Numbered from the stretch's first letter, positions 34,697 to 44,377 are shown. The stretch: 44,505 nucleotides of DNA from an uncultured Bacteroidota bacterium (GCA_903871575.1 CAIQHJ010000126.1:1-44505), one strand, 5' to 3'. The notes: a model not told the origin generated them from the sequence alone. Program-made: numbers and translations.

Positions 34697-34780
34697 GTAT
34701 GATTTTCAGATGTTAAAGCTAAACTATTTCGGTCACTTTCACTGAATCGAAAAAATGAGGATTTTTGGGAAAATAAGCCA

Positions 34781-35544
34781 TTACAATACAGATGCATGAA
34801 TAGCAGCTGAAATTGCTTTAATCAATGAGGCATCTTTTTCAATTGCATTGCCAACTACAATAACATCGGCGCCTGCATTACAATTGGCTACTGCTTTTTC
34901 TGGCGTGGTAATACCTCCGCCAACAATGAGTGGAACGTGAATGCAACTTGCAACTTTTTGAATCATCGACTCGTTGATTGGTTTGATGGCTCCACTTCCT
35001 GCATCCATATATATCAACTTCATGCCCAACATTTCGCCGGCCATAGCGGTGCACATGGCAATTTCGTTTTTATTCGATGGCAATGGACTTGCATTGCTGA
35101 TGTATGAAACAGTGGTTGGTGCGCCTCCATCTATAACCATGTATCCTGTAGACATCACTTCCAATCCACTTTGCTTTACAATGGGAGCTGATACTACATG
35201 CTGCCCAATGAGTAATTCTGGATTCCTTCCACTGATTAAAGAAAGATATAACAAGGCGTCTGCGTTTTAGAAATTTGTGTTGGACTTCCTGGAAATAAAA
35301 TCACCGGGATGTTGGTGTGCGTTTTAATCAGTTGCACGCATTGGTCCAAATAATCCGATACCACCAAACTGCCACCAACAAAAAGGTAATCCACTTGGGC
35401 GCTATTGGCTAATCCAATCAACTCCAATACTTGAGCATCATTTACTTTATCGGGGTCAATTAAAACAGCAAAAGATTTCTTTCCCTGTTTTTTTCTTTCC
35501 AACATAGAATCATAAATAACTTGTTGCATGCCTTCGGATAACAT
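34781..35544 (-). pseudogene. Geranylgeranylglyceryl/heptaprenylglyceryl phosphate synthase (PcrB/GGGPS), frameshifted
   Basis: The two track ORFs 35236-35553 and 34781-35254 are the two parts of one gene. The first ends FPGSPTQIS-KTQTPCYIFL; adding one base to the AAAA run (plus-strand TTTT 35265-35268) restores KNADALLYLSLISGRNPELLIGQHV, as expected for the family. The N-terminal part has FAVLIDPDK and DYLFVGGS; the C-terminal part has YMDAGSGA, VPLIVGGGI and GADVIVVGNAIEKD. The enzyme joins a prenyl diphosphate to glycerol-1-phosphate. It would be about 254 aa from ATG 35544 (35529 is also possible). This may be a real break or a homopolymer sequencing error. Confidence 0.88.
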
Positions 35545-35633
35545 TTCCTGCAAAAATGTGCATTTTTTTCCTCATACCGAAATAATAAAAAAGATGCGTG
35601 TAGTCAAAGTTCGTTATTCGCATAGATAAGTAT

Positions 35634-35641
35634 TAATTTTG
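35634..35641 (+). promoter_or_regulatory. -7 promoter box (TAATTTTG) for the arfB-mbnP-mbnH run
   Basis: An exact TAnnTTTG match just before arfB. It overlaps the TTG start used by the track (35639), which favours the later ATG at 35684. The -33 box is not clear. Confidence 0.4.
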
Positions 35642-35683
35642 GATAAGGCTAGTTATCTACAGAATTCCAAAGAATCTTCATTT

Positions 35684-36091
35684 ATGCCAATCGATATCAC
35701 CAAAGAATTGAAATACAAAACCGCTCGCAGCGGCGGAAAAGGCGGGCAAAATGTAAACAAGGTAGAAACCATGGTGGAAGGATTTTGGCATATTGAATCT
35801 TCTCAACTCATCAATGAAGCAGAAAAAGCACGCTTGCACCTGAAATTAAAAAATCACATTAGCCAGGAAGGGTTTTTCTTTGCGACCTGCCAAGAAGAAA
35901 GATCACAATTGGCGAACAAGCAAACGGTAACCAGTAAAATGAACAAGCTAATTAATCAAGCTTTGATCATTCCCAAGAAAAGAAAAGCTACAAAACCTAC
36001 CGCAGCATCCAAAGCCCAAAGACTCGAATCGAAAAAAATATCTTCGGCAAAAAAAGAAACCAGAAAAAAAATCAACATTAAAGATGCTTAA
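35684..36091 (+). CDS. arfB: Alternative ribosome-rescue factor B (RF-1 domain hydrolase)
   Basis: ArfB (YaeJ) frees stalled ribosomes by hydrolysing peptidyl-tRNA. The GGQ motif is in ARSGGKGGQNVNKVETMVE. A basic C-terminal tail (PKKRKATKPTAASKAQRLESKKISSAKKETRKKINIK) matches the mRNA-channel tail of ArfB and distinguishes it from RF1/RF2, which have long N-terminal domains. From ATG 35684 it is 135 aa. Its end overlaps the mbnP-like start by 8 bases. Confidence 0.92.
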   Translation: MPIDITKELKYKTARSGGKGGQNVNKVETMVEGFWHIESSQLINEAEKARLHLKLKNHISQEGFFFATCQEERSQLANKQTVTSKMNKLINQALIIPKKRKATKPTAASKAQRLESKKISSAKKETRKKINIKDA

Positions 36092-36827
36092 AAAAACAAT
36101 AGTGTTTACTGGTATTTTTTGGTGGCTGTTGATGATGGCCGTAATAATTGTGAATGCACAAACAAAATTAGGTACCGTTGTCATCCATTTTTCTCATACT
36201 GCAAATCAACAACCGCTTCAATTCAATGATAGCGTTTATGCGAATGATTTTGGAGAGCGATATACCATTTCTAAATTGAAATATTATGTTGGTGCTTTTA
36301 AACTAGATGAAAAAAATCTTTCCTTAGGCTTTGATAAATATGTATTGGTGGATGCCAATCAAACTGAAAATAAAATTATTGCGCAATTGCCCGAAGGAAA
36401 TTACCATTCGATTCAATTCAAGTTGGGAGTAGATAGTACAGACAATTGCAGTGGAGCTCAAACAGGTGCATTGGATCCTTTAAACAGTATGTTCTGGACA
36501 TGGAACAGTGGATATATTTTTTTAAAGTTGGAGGGAAACAGCTCGGCATCTACAGCCCCAGATGGAAGAATTGAACATCATATTGGTGGATACAAAGATT
36601 CTATGAATGTGGCATCTACCATACGTTTAGCAGATAACATTGCCATCGAAGCTGGTAAAGCGAAAGACATTTACATTTCGTTTAACCTTGATCGTTATTG
36701 GAATGCCGCATCGAAAATAAAGATTAAAGAAACGCCCGTTTGTATGTCGCCGGGTTTTTTGGCCAAAACAATTGCAGCCAATTTTAATGCCATTTTTTCT
36801 ATTGGAAGCAAAACCATTACGTATTGA
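36084..36827 (+). CDS. MbnP-like copper-associated protein
   Basis: A 247-aa exported protein with an N-terminal signal (IFWWLLMMAVIIVNAQ). The body matches the MbnP family: VVIHFSHTANQQPLQFNDSVYANDFGERYTISKLKYYVGAF, LPEGNYHSIQFKLGVDSTDN, DPLNSMFWTWNSGYIFLKLEG and GRIEHHIGG. In methanotroph MbnP a Trp is oxidised to kynurenine by its partner MbnH, creating a Cu(I) site; candidate Trp residues here are in MFWTWNSGY. Its stop overlaps the diheme gene start by 3 bases, so they form a pair. The copper role is by family knowledge, not shown here. Confidence 0.85.
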   Translation: MLKKTIVFTGIFWWLLMMAVIIVNAQTKLGTVVIHFSHTANQQPLQFNDSVYANDFGERYTISKLKYYVGAFKLDEKNLSLGFDKYVLVDANQTENKIIAQLPEGNYHSIQFKLGVDSTDNCSGAQTGALDPLNSMFWTWNSGYIFLKLEGNSSASTAPDGRIEHHIGGYKDSMNVASTIRLADNIAIEAGKAKDIYISFNLDRYWNAASKIKIKETPVCMSPGFLAKTIAANFNAIFSIGSKTITY

Positions 36828-37900
36828 AAACATCCACAACGATATTCTTGATTTGCCTTGTTTGCATTGCTGGAATGTACATCAGTGCCAAAGATGAACA
36901 TCATCAACCATCACCCCTAAAATTTGACATTCCCAAGGGTTGGCCGAAGCCTTCAAAAAATATTTTTGCCAAAAACAAATTAACAGAAGAAGGTTTTCAA
37001 TTGGGTAGGAAATTGTTTTATGATGGGAATTTAAGTGCAGATGGTGAAGTAAGTTGCGCAAGTTGTCATCAACAATTTGCGGCCTTTGCCAATTACGATC
37101 ACGATTTAAGCCATGGCGTTAACAATGCGCTCAGTATTAGAAATGCGCCGGCATTGATTAATGTAGCCTGGATGGATTTGTTGCATTGGGATGGCGCCAT
37201 CAACCATCTGGAAGTTCAACCATTGGCACCGCTCACAAACCCAATTGAAATGGGCGAAAGTTTGGAAAATGTTTTAAAAAAATTAAAAAAAGATACTGCA
37301 TACATTCGAATGTTTACAGCCGCTTTTGGCGATGCTGAAATCAATAGTCAACGCATGTTAAAAGCTATGGCACAATTTGTTAGCAGCTTGGTTTCGTCGA
37401 ACAGCAAATATGATAAAGTGATGCGTGGTGAAGCGCAATTTACCGATTACGAACAACGGGGTTACGAAACCTTTAAACGCAATTGTAATGGTTGTCATAA
37501 AGAGCCATTGTTTACAGACAATCGCATGCGCAACAATGGGCAACATCTCAATAAGAAACTGGATATCGGATTTCAAGCGATTAGTCTTCGTTCAGAAGAT
37601 TCATTGAAATTTAAAGTGCCAACCCTTCGGAATGTACAATTGACATTTCCATATATGCACGACGGACACATCTATTCTTTGTTTCAGGTAATCGATCATT
37701 ATTCAAAAAATATCGACACAACACAAACAAGATTGGACCCGATTTTAAAAAAGAAAATCAACATCTCAAATAAGGAAAGAATAGAATTGGTGTACTTTTT
37801 ATACACGTTGACAGACAGCAGTTTTGTAAGGAACAATCGGTTTGCTGCAGACCACATAACGACAATAAAAAACCCGCATCATCCGCAACTTGTAAATTAA
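36824..37900 (+). CDS. MbnH/MauG-like diheme cytochrome c peroxidase-family protein
   Basis: A 358-aa protein with an N-terminal signal segment and two c-type haem motifs, CASCH (Cys78-His82) and CNGCH (near residue 221), in the arrangement of the bacterial diheme peroxidase/MauG family. Other blocks are GRKLFYDGNLSADGEVSC, NAPALINVAW, FKVPTLRNVQLTFPYMHDGHI. The start is TTG 36824, overlapping the stop of the mbnP-like gene, so the two are translationally coupled. MbnH-type enzymes oxidise a Trp of MbnP; generic cytochrome c peroxidase is the alternative. It sits 35 bases before the flippase gene. Confidence 0.88.
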   Translation: MKTSTTIFLICLVCIAGMYISAKDEHHQPSPLKFDIPKGWPKPSKNIFAKNKLTEEGFQLGRKLFYDGNLSADGEVSCASCHQQFAAFANYDHDLSHGVNNALSIRNAPALINVAWMDLLHWDGAINHLEVQPLAPLTNPIEMGESLENVLKKLKKDTAYIRMFTAAFGDAEINSQRMLKAMAQFVSSLVSSNSKYDKVMRGEAQFTDYEQRGYETFKRNCNGCHKEPLFTDNRMRNNGQHLNKKLDIGFQAISLRSEDSLKFKVPTLRNVQLTFPYMHDGHIYSLFQVIDHYSKNIDTTQTRLDPILKKKINISNKERIELVYFLYTLTDSSFVRNNRFAADHITTIKNPHHPQLVN

Positions 37901-37935
37901 AATTATACAAGTAAATTACACCTAAAATTTACAAT

Positions 37936-39456
37936 TTGAGCGGCATCAAAAAATTAGCAGGGCAAACACTATGGTATGGATTGCCAACCATCGCTAGTCG
38001 TTTCCTAGGATATTTAATGAATATGGCATTGCCATTTTTTATCGCCCTTCCCGAAAAAACTGCAGATTTAGTGCAAGTGTACACCCTCATTCCTTTTTTA
38101 AATGTGTTGTATGCCTATGGAATGGAAACGGCTTATTTTAGATTTTCGCAAACACACGATAAATCCAAACTATACAGCACACTTTCAATCTCTTTATTTT
38201 TAAGCACCATTTTTTTTAGTGTGATTTTATTTTGGCAAAAAAGCAATATTGCCAACGTGGTAGATTTGAACAACCATCCCAATTATTTGCTTTGGATGAT
38301 TGCCATAATTGCTATTGATAATCTAAACACCTTGCCTTTTGCAAAACTCCGACAAGAGAACAGGCCTAAACGATATGCATTTGCGAGAATAGCAGGTATT
38401 GTCATCAATCTTTCAACAGTTATTTTCTTTTTGGGTTTTATGCCTGCTTTTGCCAGCTCCCATCCAAATCATTTTTTAACCAGTTGGTACGACCCCAATT
38501 TAGGGATTGGATATTATTTGATTGGAAATGTTTTGGGTAGTGTGTTTACATTGATGGTATTGTCGAAAGAGCTTGGTCAAATCAAATTTCAATTCAGTTT
38601 TTCATTATGGAAAGAAGTGATGCGATACAGTGCTCCATTGATTATTGTTGGATTGGGCGGAATGGTGAATGATGTGTTGAGCAGATTGATTTACCGGCAT
38701 GTGGTTGATTTACCTGCGATGGAGGCAGATCATGAACTCGGTATTTTTGCAAATGTTTTTCGATTGGCGTTGTTGATAACAATCATGATACAAGCATTTC
38801 GGATGGCAGCAGAGCCTTTCTTTTTTAATCAAAGTAAGCAAGAAGATGCGCCAAAAACCTATGCTCGGGTGATGAAGTTTTTTGTTATTGCCTGTTGCTT
38901 TATGTTTTTGTTTATTGGATTGTTTTTGGATGTATTTAAATGGGTATTTACAACTTTGGCAAATCCCAGATGGGCAGAAGGTTTAGAAGTTGTGCCCTTG
39001 TTGGCTTTGGGAAATATCTTTCTGGGAATTTATTACAATTTGAGTGTGTGGTACAAATTAACCAACAAGAATTCCTACGGTGCTGTCATTACAATTGTAG
39101 GCGCAGCCATCACCATTGTTTTGAATATTGCCTTGATTCCTAAGTTGCATTATGCGGGAGCTGCATTGGCAACATTTTGTTGTTATTTGTTTATGATGAT
39201 ATCAAGTTATATGCTTGGACAAAAACATTATCCTATCCCATACGCAGTGAAAAAACTTACTGCATACATTGTTTTGGTAGTACTCATTTATCTAGCGCAC
39301 ATTGGGCTCAATTGGATTGTAAAAGACCAGTTGTGGTTTTCTGTTTCAACAGGTTTGGTGATGCTCGTCTTGTTTACGCGTTTTGTTTTAAAAGTGGAGG
39401 CAAGGGAGCTGGTGAAAATGCCTATTCTAGGAAGATTTATAAAAAAGAAAATGTAA
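37936..39456 (+). CDS. Polysaccharide/lipid flippase (MATE/Wzx-like)
   Basis: A 506-aa integral membrane protein with about 12-14 hydrophobic segments and the polysaccharide biosynthesis/oligosaccharide flippase fold: KKLAGQTLWYGLPTIASRFLGYLMNMALPF at the N-terminus, AYGMETAYFRFSQTHDKSKLYST, and RLALLITIMIQAFRMAAEPFFFNQ. No ATG is present near the start; TTG 37936 (MSGIKK) fits. Such proteins flip lipid-linked sugars or lipids across the inner membrane; the substrate is unknown and no glycosyltransferases are near. Last gene of the plus-strand run. Confidence 0.88.
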   Translation: MSGIKKLAGQTLWYGLPTIASRFLGYLMNMALPFFIALPEKTADLVQVYTLIPFLNVLYAYGMETAYFRFSQTHDKSKLYSTLSISLFLSTIFFSVILFWQKSNIANVVDLNNHPNYLLWMIAIIAIDNLNTLPFAKLRQENRPKRYAFARIAGIVINLSTVIFFLGFMPAFASSHPNHFLTSWYDPNLGIGYYLIGNVLGSVFTLMVLSKELGQIKFQFSFSLWKEVMRYSAPLIIVGLGGMVNDVLSRLIYRHVVDLPAMEADHELGIFANVFRLALLITIMIQAFRMAAEPFFFNQSKQEDAPKTYARVMKFFVIACCFMFLFIGLFLDVFKWVFTTLANPRWAEGLEVVPLLALGNIFLGIYYNLSVWYKLTNKNSYGAVITIVGAAITIVLNIALIPKLHYAGAALATFCCYLFMMISSYMLGQKHYPIPYAVKKLTAYIVLVVLIYLAHIGLNWIVKDQLWFSVSTGLVMLVLFTRFVLKVEARELVKMPILGRFIKKKM

Positions 39457-39477
39457 CCTATTTTTCAAAAAAGGCAT

Positions 39478-39538
39478 AAAAAAAGGGCCAAGATAAAAAT
39501 CTAGCCCCGCTTTAAAATCCAATATCCTATGAAAAACC
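39478..39538 (-). ncRNA. Candidate small RNA, copy 2 (about 60 nt)
   Basis: Nearly identical to copy 1: TTTTTCATAGGATATTGGAT, then TTTAAAGCGGG and a stem with ATCTTGG, ending in seven T. The stem differs from copy 1 (GGGGC/GGCCC instead of GGGAC/GTCCC) but still folds. It lies 22 bases beyond the flippase stop and about 137 bases beyond the convergent icmF stop, so its terminator might also serve icmF. Its own promoter is visible at the same spacing as in copy 1. Confidence 0.65.
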
Positions 39539-39542
39539 GAGG

Positions 39543-39573
39543 TAAAAGTATAAGAGATTTCCTATCCTTCAAA
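39543..39573 (-). promoter_or_regulatory. Promoter of small RNA copy 2 (TTTG-N19-TACTTTTA)
   Basis: On the minus strand TTTG (39573-39570), 19 bases, then TACTTTTA (39550-39543), 4 bases before the conserved GGTTTTTCATAGG. The last base of the -7 box is A instead of G. Spacing is identical to copy 1 although the spacer sequences differ. Confidence 0.6.
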
Positions 39574-39674
39574 GTCTTTTTGAACACAATTTACTTTCGT
39601 GTATAAATGCATCAAACTCGTGTGAATTCAATTCAATATTATGACCTCTTCTATTGTATAAACTCAACACATCA

Positions 39675-42600
39675 TTACATATTTCTGCGATATTGACCCC
39701 CTACTTTGTATAGTGCATTGGTGATTTGACCTAGGCTACAACATTTTACTGTTTCCATCAAGGCTTCAAATAAATTGCCATTGTTGATGGCAACTTGTTG
39801 CAGGTGTTGTAGCAATTTTTCGGATTTATCCTGATGTCTATTTTGGAATGCCAATAAGGTTGAAATCTGCAATTCTTTTTCTGCTTCGGTAGATCTAATC
39901 ACTTCAGAGGGCAAGATGGTAGGAGATCCTTTTTTACTTAAGAAAGTATTCACGCCCACGATTGGATATTCGCCAGTATGTTTCATGGTTTCGTAATGCA
40001 AACTTTCTTCTTGAATTTTATTGCGTTGATACATTCTTTCCATAGCGCCCAACACACCACCTCTTTCAGTAATGCGGTTAAATTCTGTCATCACTGCATC
40101 TTCTACTAAATCGGTAAGTTCTTCAATTAGAAATGCGCCTTGGTTTGGATTTTCGTTTTTGGCGGTGCCCAGTTCTCTGTTGATGATTAATTGAATGGCC
40201 ATTGCTCTTCTTACACTTTCTTCGGTTGGTGTAGTTATCGCCTCATCGTATGCGTTAGTATGTAAAGAATTGCAGTTGTCGTATATCGCGTACAATGCCT
40301 GTAAGGTTGTTCTGATGTCATTGAAGTCGATTTCCTGTGCATGTAAACTTCTGCCACTCGTTTGAATATGGTACTTCAATTTTTGACTTCTGCTGTTGGC
40401 CTTGTATTTATTCTTCATCGCCTTTGCCCAAATGCGTCTAGCTACGCGGCCAATTACACTGTATTCTGGATCCATGCCGTTGCTAAAAAAGAAGGAGAGG
40501 TTTGGAGCAAAATCATCAATGTTCATGCCTCTGCTCAAATAATATTCTACATATGTGAAACCATTGGCCAATGTAAATGCCAGCTGTGTGATAGGATTGG
40601 CGCCAGCTTCAGCAATATGGTATCCGCTGATGCTCACACTATAAAAATTTTCAACTTGGTGTTCGATGAAATATTGTTGAACATCTCCCATCAATTTCAA
40701 AGCAAATTCTGTAGAAAAGATACAAGTGTTTTGTGCTTGGTCTTCTTTTAAAATATCGGCTTGCACTGTTCCTCTAACGGTTGACAATGCGGTAGCTTTT
40801 ATTTTTTCGTACACTTCTTTAGGCAACACATCTTCTCCACTTAAGCCCAATAACCTCAATCCTAAACCATTGTTTCCAGGTGGCAGTTCTCCATCCATTT
40901 TTCCATGAGCTGGTAATACGGGATTATTGTTTATGCCTACATATTTGGGTAATGCATTGATATTGAATTTTGATTCTATGATCTCGTTTACAGTATCGCT
41001 TAGTTGATTTTCGATGATGTATTTTTCGCATTGTTGGTCGATGGCAGCATTCATGAAAAAAGCTAAAAGAATTGGAGCCGGACCATTAATAGTCATGCTT
41101 ACAGAAGTTTTGGGATCACACAAATCGAAACCGCTGTATAGTTTTTTTGCATCATCTACGGTTGCAATACTCACGCCGCTGTTGCCAATTTTCCCATAGA
41201 TATCTGGACGAATCGCAGGGTCTTCACCGTATAATGTAACACTGTCAAATGCAGTACTGAGGCGCTTTGCGGGCTGTCCAACACTCACATAATGGAAACG
41301 ACGGTTGGTTCTTTCGGGACCACCTTCACCTGCAAACATTCTGGTAGGATCTTCCCCATCTCTTTTCAATGGAAATACGCCTGCAGTATACGGATATTCA
41401 CCTGGAACATTTTCTTGCAATTGCCATTTTAAAATATCACCCCAATCTTGATACCTGGGCAAATACACTTTAGCAATCAATGAACCGGACAAACTTTTAT
41501 ACGTGAGTGGTTGTTTGATGATTTTATCTCTAACCTGAAATTCATAAAAGGGTTGTTGATAGCGATGTTGTATAGCTGGCCAGTTTTCAATTCTTTTTTT
41601 ATTTTCTGGTGTAAGCAAAGTTTGAATGTTGCTGATGGCAGATTGAATAGAATTATTTGCGGCAGAATCTTTTATCAATTGAGTTGCACCGTGTAATTGG
41701 TACCATTGGGTTGCCAACTTACTTTGTGCCACAACATGCGCATCGTAAGCCTGAATGGTTTCTGCGATTTCAGAAAGATATCTTACTCTTGCGGGTGGGA
41801 TGATGGTGGAAGCGGAAAAAGACGCTGTGATAATCTGCTCGTTTTTAACTGAAAAATCAACGCTCGTTTTTTTTGTAATTGTTTGCATGAGTAATGCAAA
41901 AAGTTGGTTGATTCCAGCGTCGTTAAATTGAGCAGCAATTGAACCAACGATTGGCAACTGTTCATCTTTCGCATCCCAAAGACCATGATTGCGTTTGTAT
42001 TGTTTGCGTACATCATGCAATGCATCCAATGCGCCGGCTTTGTCAAATTTGTTTACACAAACCAAGTCAGCATAGTCGAGCATATTTATTTTTTCGAGCT
42101 GAGAAGGTGCGCCATATTCAGGCGTCATTACATACATGCTTACGTTGCAATAATCCAAGATAGAAGCATCGCTTTGACCAACGCCAGCGGATTCGAGAAT
42201 GATAAAATCATATCCTGCAACTTTGCAAATGTCAATTGCATCTTGAACATATTTGCTGAGTGCCTTATCGCTTTCGCGGGTTGCCAAACTGCGCATGTAT
42301 GCACGTGGAGAAGAAATGGCATTCATTCTGATTCTGTCGCCCAACAATGCACCGCCGGTTTTTTTCTTTGATGGATCAACAGAAATAACTGCAATCGTTT
42401 TGTCTGTATACTGTTGTAAAAAACGTCTAACGATTTCATCAGTAACGGAAGACTTTCCGGCACCACCCGTTCCCGTTATGCCTAAAACTGGTGTTTGAAT
42501 AGTAGAAAGAAAATCAGGATCTACGCCATCGAATTGGTCGTTTTCTGCTAGGGTTATTTTTCTTGCAACCAACCGAATATCCTTCACTTCACCTAAGGTC

Positions 42601-43058
42601 ATTGGTTTGGAAAAATCGCCTTTATCATTCAAATTAAAATCGCATTGTTTGATTACATCTTCAATCATACCTTCCAAACCCATTGCTCTGCCATCATCAG
42701 GAGAATAAACTCTTGTGATGCCATATTGATGCAATTCATCAATTTCAGCTGGCAGGATGGTACCGCCACCGCCGCCAAATATTTTAATATGTCCACAACC
42801 ATTCTCTTCTAATAAATCTTTCATGTATTTAAAGAACTCAACGTGACCGCCTTGATAACTTGTGATGGCGATACCTTGTACATCTTCTTCAATGGCACAT
42901 TCAACAATTTCAGCTACGCTTCTGTTGTGGCCCAGGTGAATAATTTCGGCACCTTTACTTTGAAGGATTCTGCGCATAATATTGATGGCTGCATCGTGAC
43001 CATCAAACAAGGATGCGGCAGTAACAATTCTAACTTTTTGTTGTGTTGAGAAGCTCAT
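39675..43058 (-). CDS. icmF: Isobutyryl-CoA mutase fused to its G-protein chaperone
   Basis: An adenosylcobalamin enzyme interconverting isobutyryl-CoA and n-butyryl-CoA. Order in the 1127-aa chain: a B12-binding domain ([17 protein letters not shown], Asp19/His21 of DxHxxG, with Ala in the Gly place; then IFGGGGGTI), a MeaB-type GTPase ([13 protein letters not shown] near residue 195; VCVNKFD), and the mutase barrel ([42 protein letters not shown]). In ICM-type enzymes Gln replaces the MCM Arg: here AQNTCIF carries Gln. That and the domain order favour IcmF over methylmalonyl-CoA mutase. The start is an ATG. It follows ksgA on the minus strand. Confidence 0.92.
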   Translation of the reverse strand: MSFSTQQKVRIVTAASLFDGHDAAINIMRRILQSKGAEIIHLGHNRSVAEIVECAIEEDVQGIAITSYQGGHVEFFKYMKDLLEENGCGHIKIFGGGGGTILPAEIDELHQYGITRVYSPDDGRAMGLEGMIEDVIKQCDFNLNDKGDFSKPMTLGEVKDIRLVARKITLAENDQFDGVDPDFLSTIQTPVLGITGTGGAGKSSVTDEIVRRFLQQYTDKTIAVISVDPSKKKTGGALLGDRIRMNAISSPRAYMRSLATRESDKALSKYVQDAIDICKVAGYDFIILESAGVGQSDASILDYCNVSMYVMTPEYGAPSQLEKINMLDYADLVCVNKFDKAGALDALHDVRKQYKRNHGLWDAKDEQLPIVGSIAAQFNDAGINQLFALLMQTITKKTSVDFSVKNEQIITASFSASTIIPPARVRYLSEIAETIQAYDAHVVAQSKLATQWYQLHGATQLIKDSAANNSIQSAISNIQTLLTPENKKRIENWPAIQHRYQQPFYEFQVRDKIIKQPLTYKSLSGSLIAKVYLPRYQDWGDILKWQLQENVPGEYPYTAGVFPLKRDGEDPTRMFAGEGGPERTNRRFHYVSVGQPAKRLSTAFDSVTLYGEDPAIRPDIYGKIGNSGVSIATVDDAKKLYSGFDLCDPKTSVSMTINGPAPILLAFFMNAAIDQQCEKYIIENQLSDTVNEIIESKFNINALPKYVGINNNPVLPAHGKMDGELPPGNNGLGLRLLGLSGEDVLPKEVYEKIKATALSTVRGTVQADILKEDQAQNTCIFSTEFALKLMGDVQQYFIEHQVENFYSVSISGYHIAEAGANPITQLAFTLANGFTYVEYYLSRGMNIDDFAPNLSFFFSNGMDPEYSVIGRVARRIWAKAMKNKYKANSRSQKLKYHIQTSGRSLHAQEIDFNDIRTTLQALYAIYDNCNSLHTNAYDEAITTPTEESVRRAMAIQLIINRELGTAKNENPNQGAFLIEELTDLVEDAVMTEFNRITERGGVLGAMERMYQRNKIQEESLHYETMKHTGEYPIVGVNTFLSKKGSPTILPSEVIRSTEAEKELQISTLLAFQNRHQDKSEKLLQHLQQVAINNGNLFEALMETVKCCSLGQITNALYKVGGQYRRNM

Positions 43059-43195
43059 GACAAATGCTGATTAAGTGAAATAATCAAAAACTGGCGTATT
43101 AGATATAATTTAAAATAAATCCATGTAACCCCATGGTTTTAATTATTGGGCCAAAATTACAGATAAAAATGTGCAAAAAATCTAAAAATAGGAAA

Positions 43196-43951
43196 TTAAG
43201 AACGCATGCGAAAGGTAAGGGCGGCGAAATCATCAATGCTCAAAGCTTCGGCTCTTTTGTTGAAAATGTCTTCTTGTAAAACTTCTGTTGTAAACTGACC
43301 CTTGAGGGCATTTCTGAGTGTCTTTCTACGTTGGTTAAACGCAGTTTTCACAAGAACCCAATAAGCACGATCTGACTTTACCAATAGCGGCTCTTTTCTT
43401 CTGGTAAAACGTACCATTCCGCTCATTACTTTTGGAGGAGGATTGAAACTATCTGGAGGAACATCAAACAAATATTCTACATCATAATAGGCCTGCACCA
43501 AAGCAGATAAGACGCCATATACTTTGGAGCCTTCTTTCGAAGCGGCGCGGGCAGCCACTTCTTTTTGAAACATTCCAATCACAACAGGCACATATTCTTT
43601 CCATTCTAAAATTTTGAAAACAATTTGTGTGGAAATATTGTAAGGGAAATTTCCAATAACTACAAAAGGGTCTTGGAAAGGCATCTCAATTTGTAAGAAA
43701 TCGCCTCCAATAATTTTGTTTTGAATGGAGGGATATTGTTTGTTGAGATAGTTTATTTTTTCGTCGTCCAATTCTACTGCTTTGAAATCTATATCTGGGA
43801 TTTGCAATAAGTGTTTCGTTAGAGCGCCCGCACCTGGACCAACTTCGAGTAGTTTATCAAAAGCATGGGCCTTTAATGCCGCAAGGATTTTTTGTATAAT
43901 CAGATCGTCTTTCAAAAAATGTTGGCCTAGCGATTTTTTTAGCGTATACAT
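43196..43951 (-). CDS. ksgA: 16S rRNA (A1518/A1519) dimethyltransferase
   Basis: KsgA dimethylates two adenines near the 3' end of 16S rRNA during 30S maturation. From the ATG at 43951 the protein is 251 aa: MYTLKKSLGQHFLKDDLIIQKI, the SAM motif LLEVGPGAGALTKHLL, AVELDDEKI, and the catalytic VIGNFPYNIS (NxPY). C-terminally VRFTRRKEPL and FNQRRKTLRNAL. The track extends it to 44047 through the minisatellite (HPASSIQHPVT); this is not part of the gene by homology. It lies 137 bases upstream of icmF. Confidence 0.95.
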   Translation of the reverse strand: MYTLKKSLGQHFLKDDLIIQKILAALKAHAFDKLLEVGPGAGALTKHLLQIPDIDFKAVELDDEKINYLNKQYPSIQNKIIGGDFLQIEMPFQDPFVVIGNFPYNISTQIVFKILEWKEYVPVVIGMFQKEVAARAASKEGSKVYGVLSALVQAYYDVEYLFDVPPDSFNPPPKVMSGMVRFTRRKEPLLVKSDRAYWVLVKTAFNQRRKTLRNALKGQFTTEVLQEDIFNKRAEALSIDDFAALTFRMRS

Positions 43952-43977
43952 AGGACGCAAAGGTAAGGGGAAGATGG

Positions 43978-44013
43978 TTACTGGATGCTGGATGCTGGAT
44001 GCTGGATGCCGGA
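43978..44013. repeat. Minisatellite (TGGATGC)n in the ksgA leader
   Basis: About four to five copies of CTGGATG/TGGATGC, the reverse complement of the GCATCCAG words at 15.5 kb. It begins 26 bases upstream of the ksgA ATG. Confidence 0.85.
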
Positions 44014-44093
44014 TAGCTTTATCAGTTTGCAAGTAATGCATCATCAAGAATCTGAAAGTCTTCTCCGTAATGTCTCCTGCAAAGCACGTTGAG

Positions 44094-44139
44094 TATGGAT
44101 ATAGCTGGATAGGCTGGATAGGCTAGATAGGCTAGATAA
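44094..44139. repeat. Minisatellite (CTGGATAGG / CTAGATAGG)n
   Basis: About four to five copies of a 10-bp unit, GCTGGATAGG then GCTAGATAGG. Reverse complement CCTATCCAGC is the same word seen at 15.5 kb. It is non-coding; the 73-aa ORF through it is an artefact. Confidence 0.85.
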
Positions 44140-44319
44140 TGATTGATAAGAAAAAAGGTAATGAAAATAATTATTGGTTTGGTATGACAATCAAATTCAA
44201 TAATGCCAAATGTGTTTGTTACATAACAAGATTGACAGAACAATTGGCTAAGATGTTTAGAAAAATGAGCAGAAAAAGGGAGTGAATAAATTTAATGTGT
44301 GCGTAAATAAAATGTAGTT

Positions 44320-44377
44320 TAAATATTTGGCTATCTCAGTTCTGAGGACGTAATATTGCAATATTGCATAATCGAAA
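44320..44377 (+). repeat. AT-rich dispersed repeat, copy a
   Basis: AAATATTTGGCTATCTCAGT, then ACGTAATATTGCAATATTGC and ATAATCG. It matches copy b 134 bases downstream and copy c (inverted) at 26 kb. It contains CTCAG-TT-CTGAG and GCAATATTGC palindromes. The surrounding 44140-44505 has no gene. Confidence 0.85.

Noticed and set aside
44022-44243. 73-aa ORF with LAYLAYPAYPA
   Set aside because: It is a translation of the CCTATCCAGC minisatellite.
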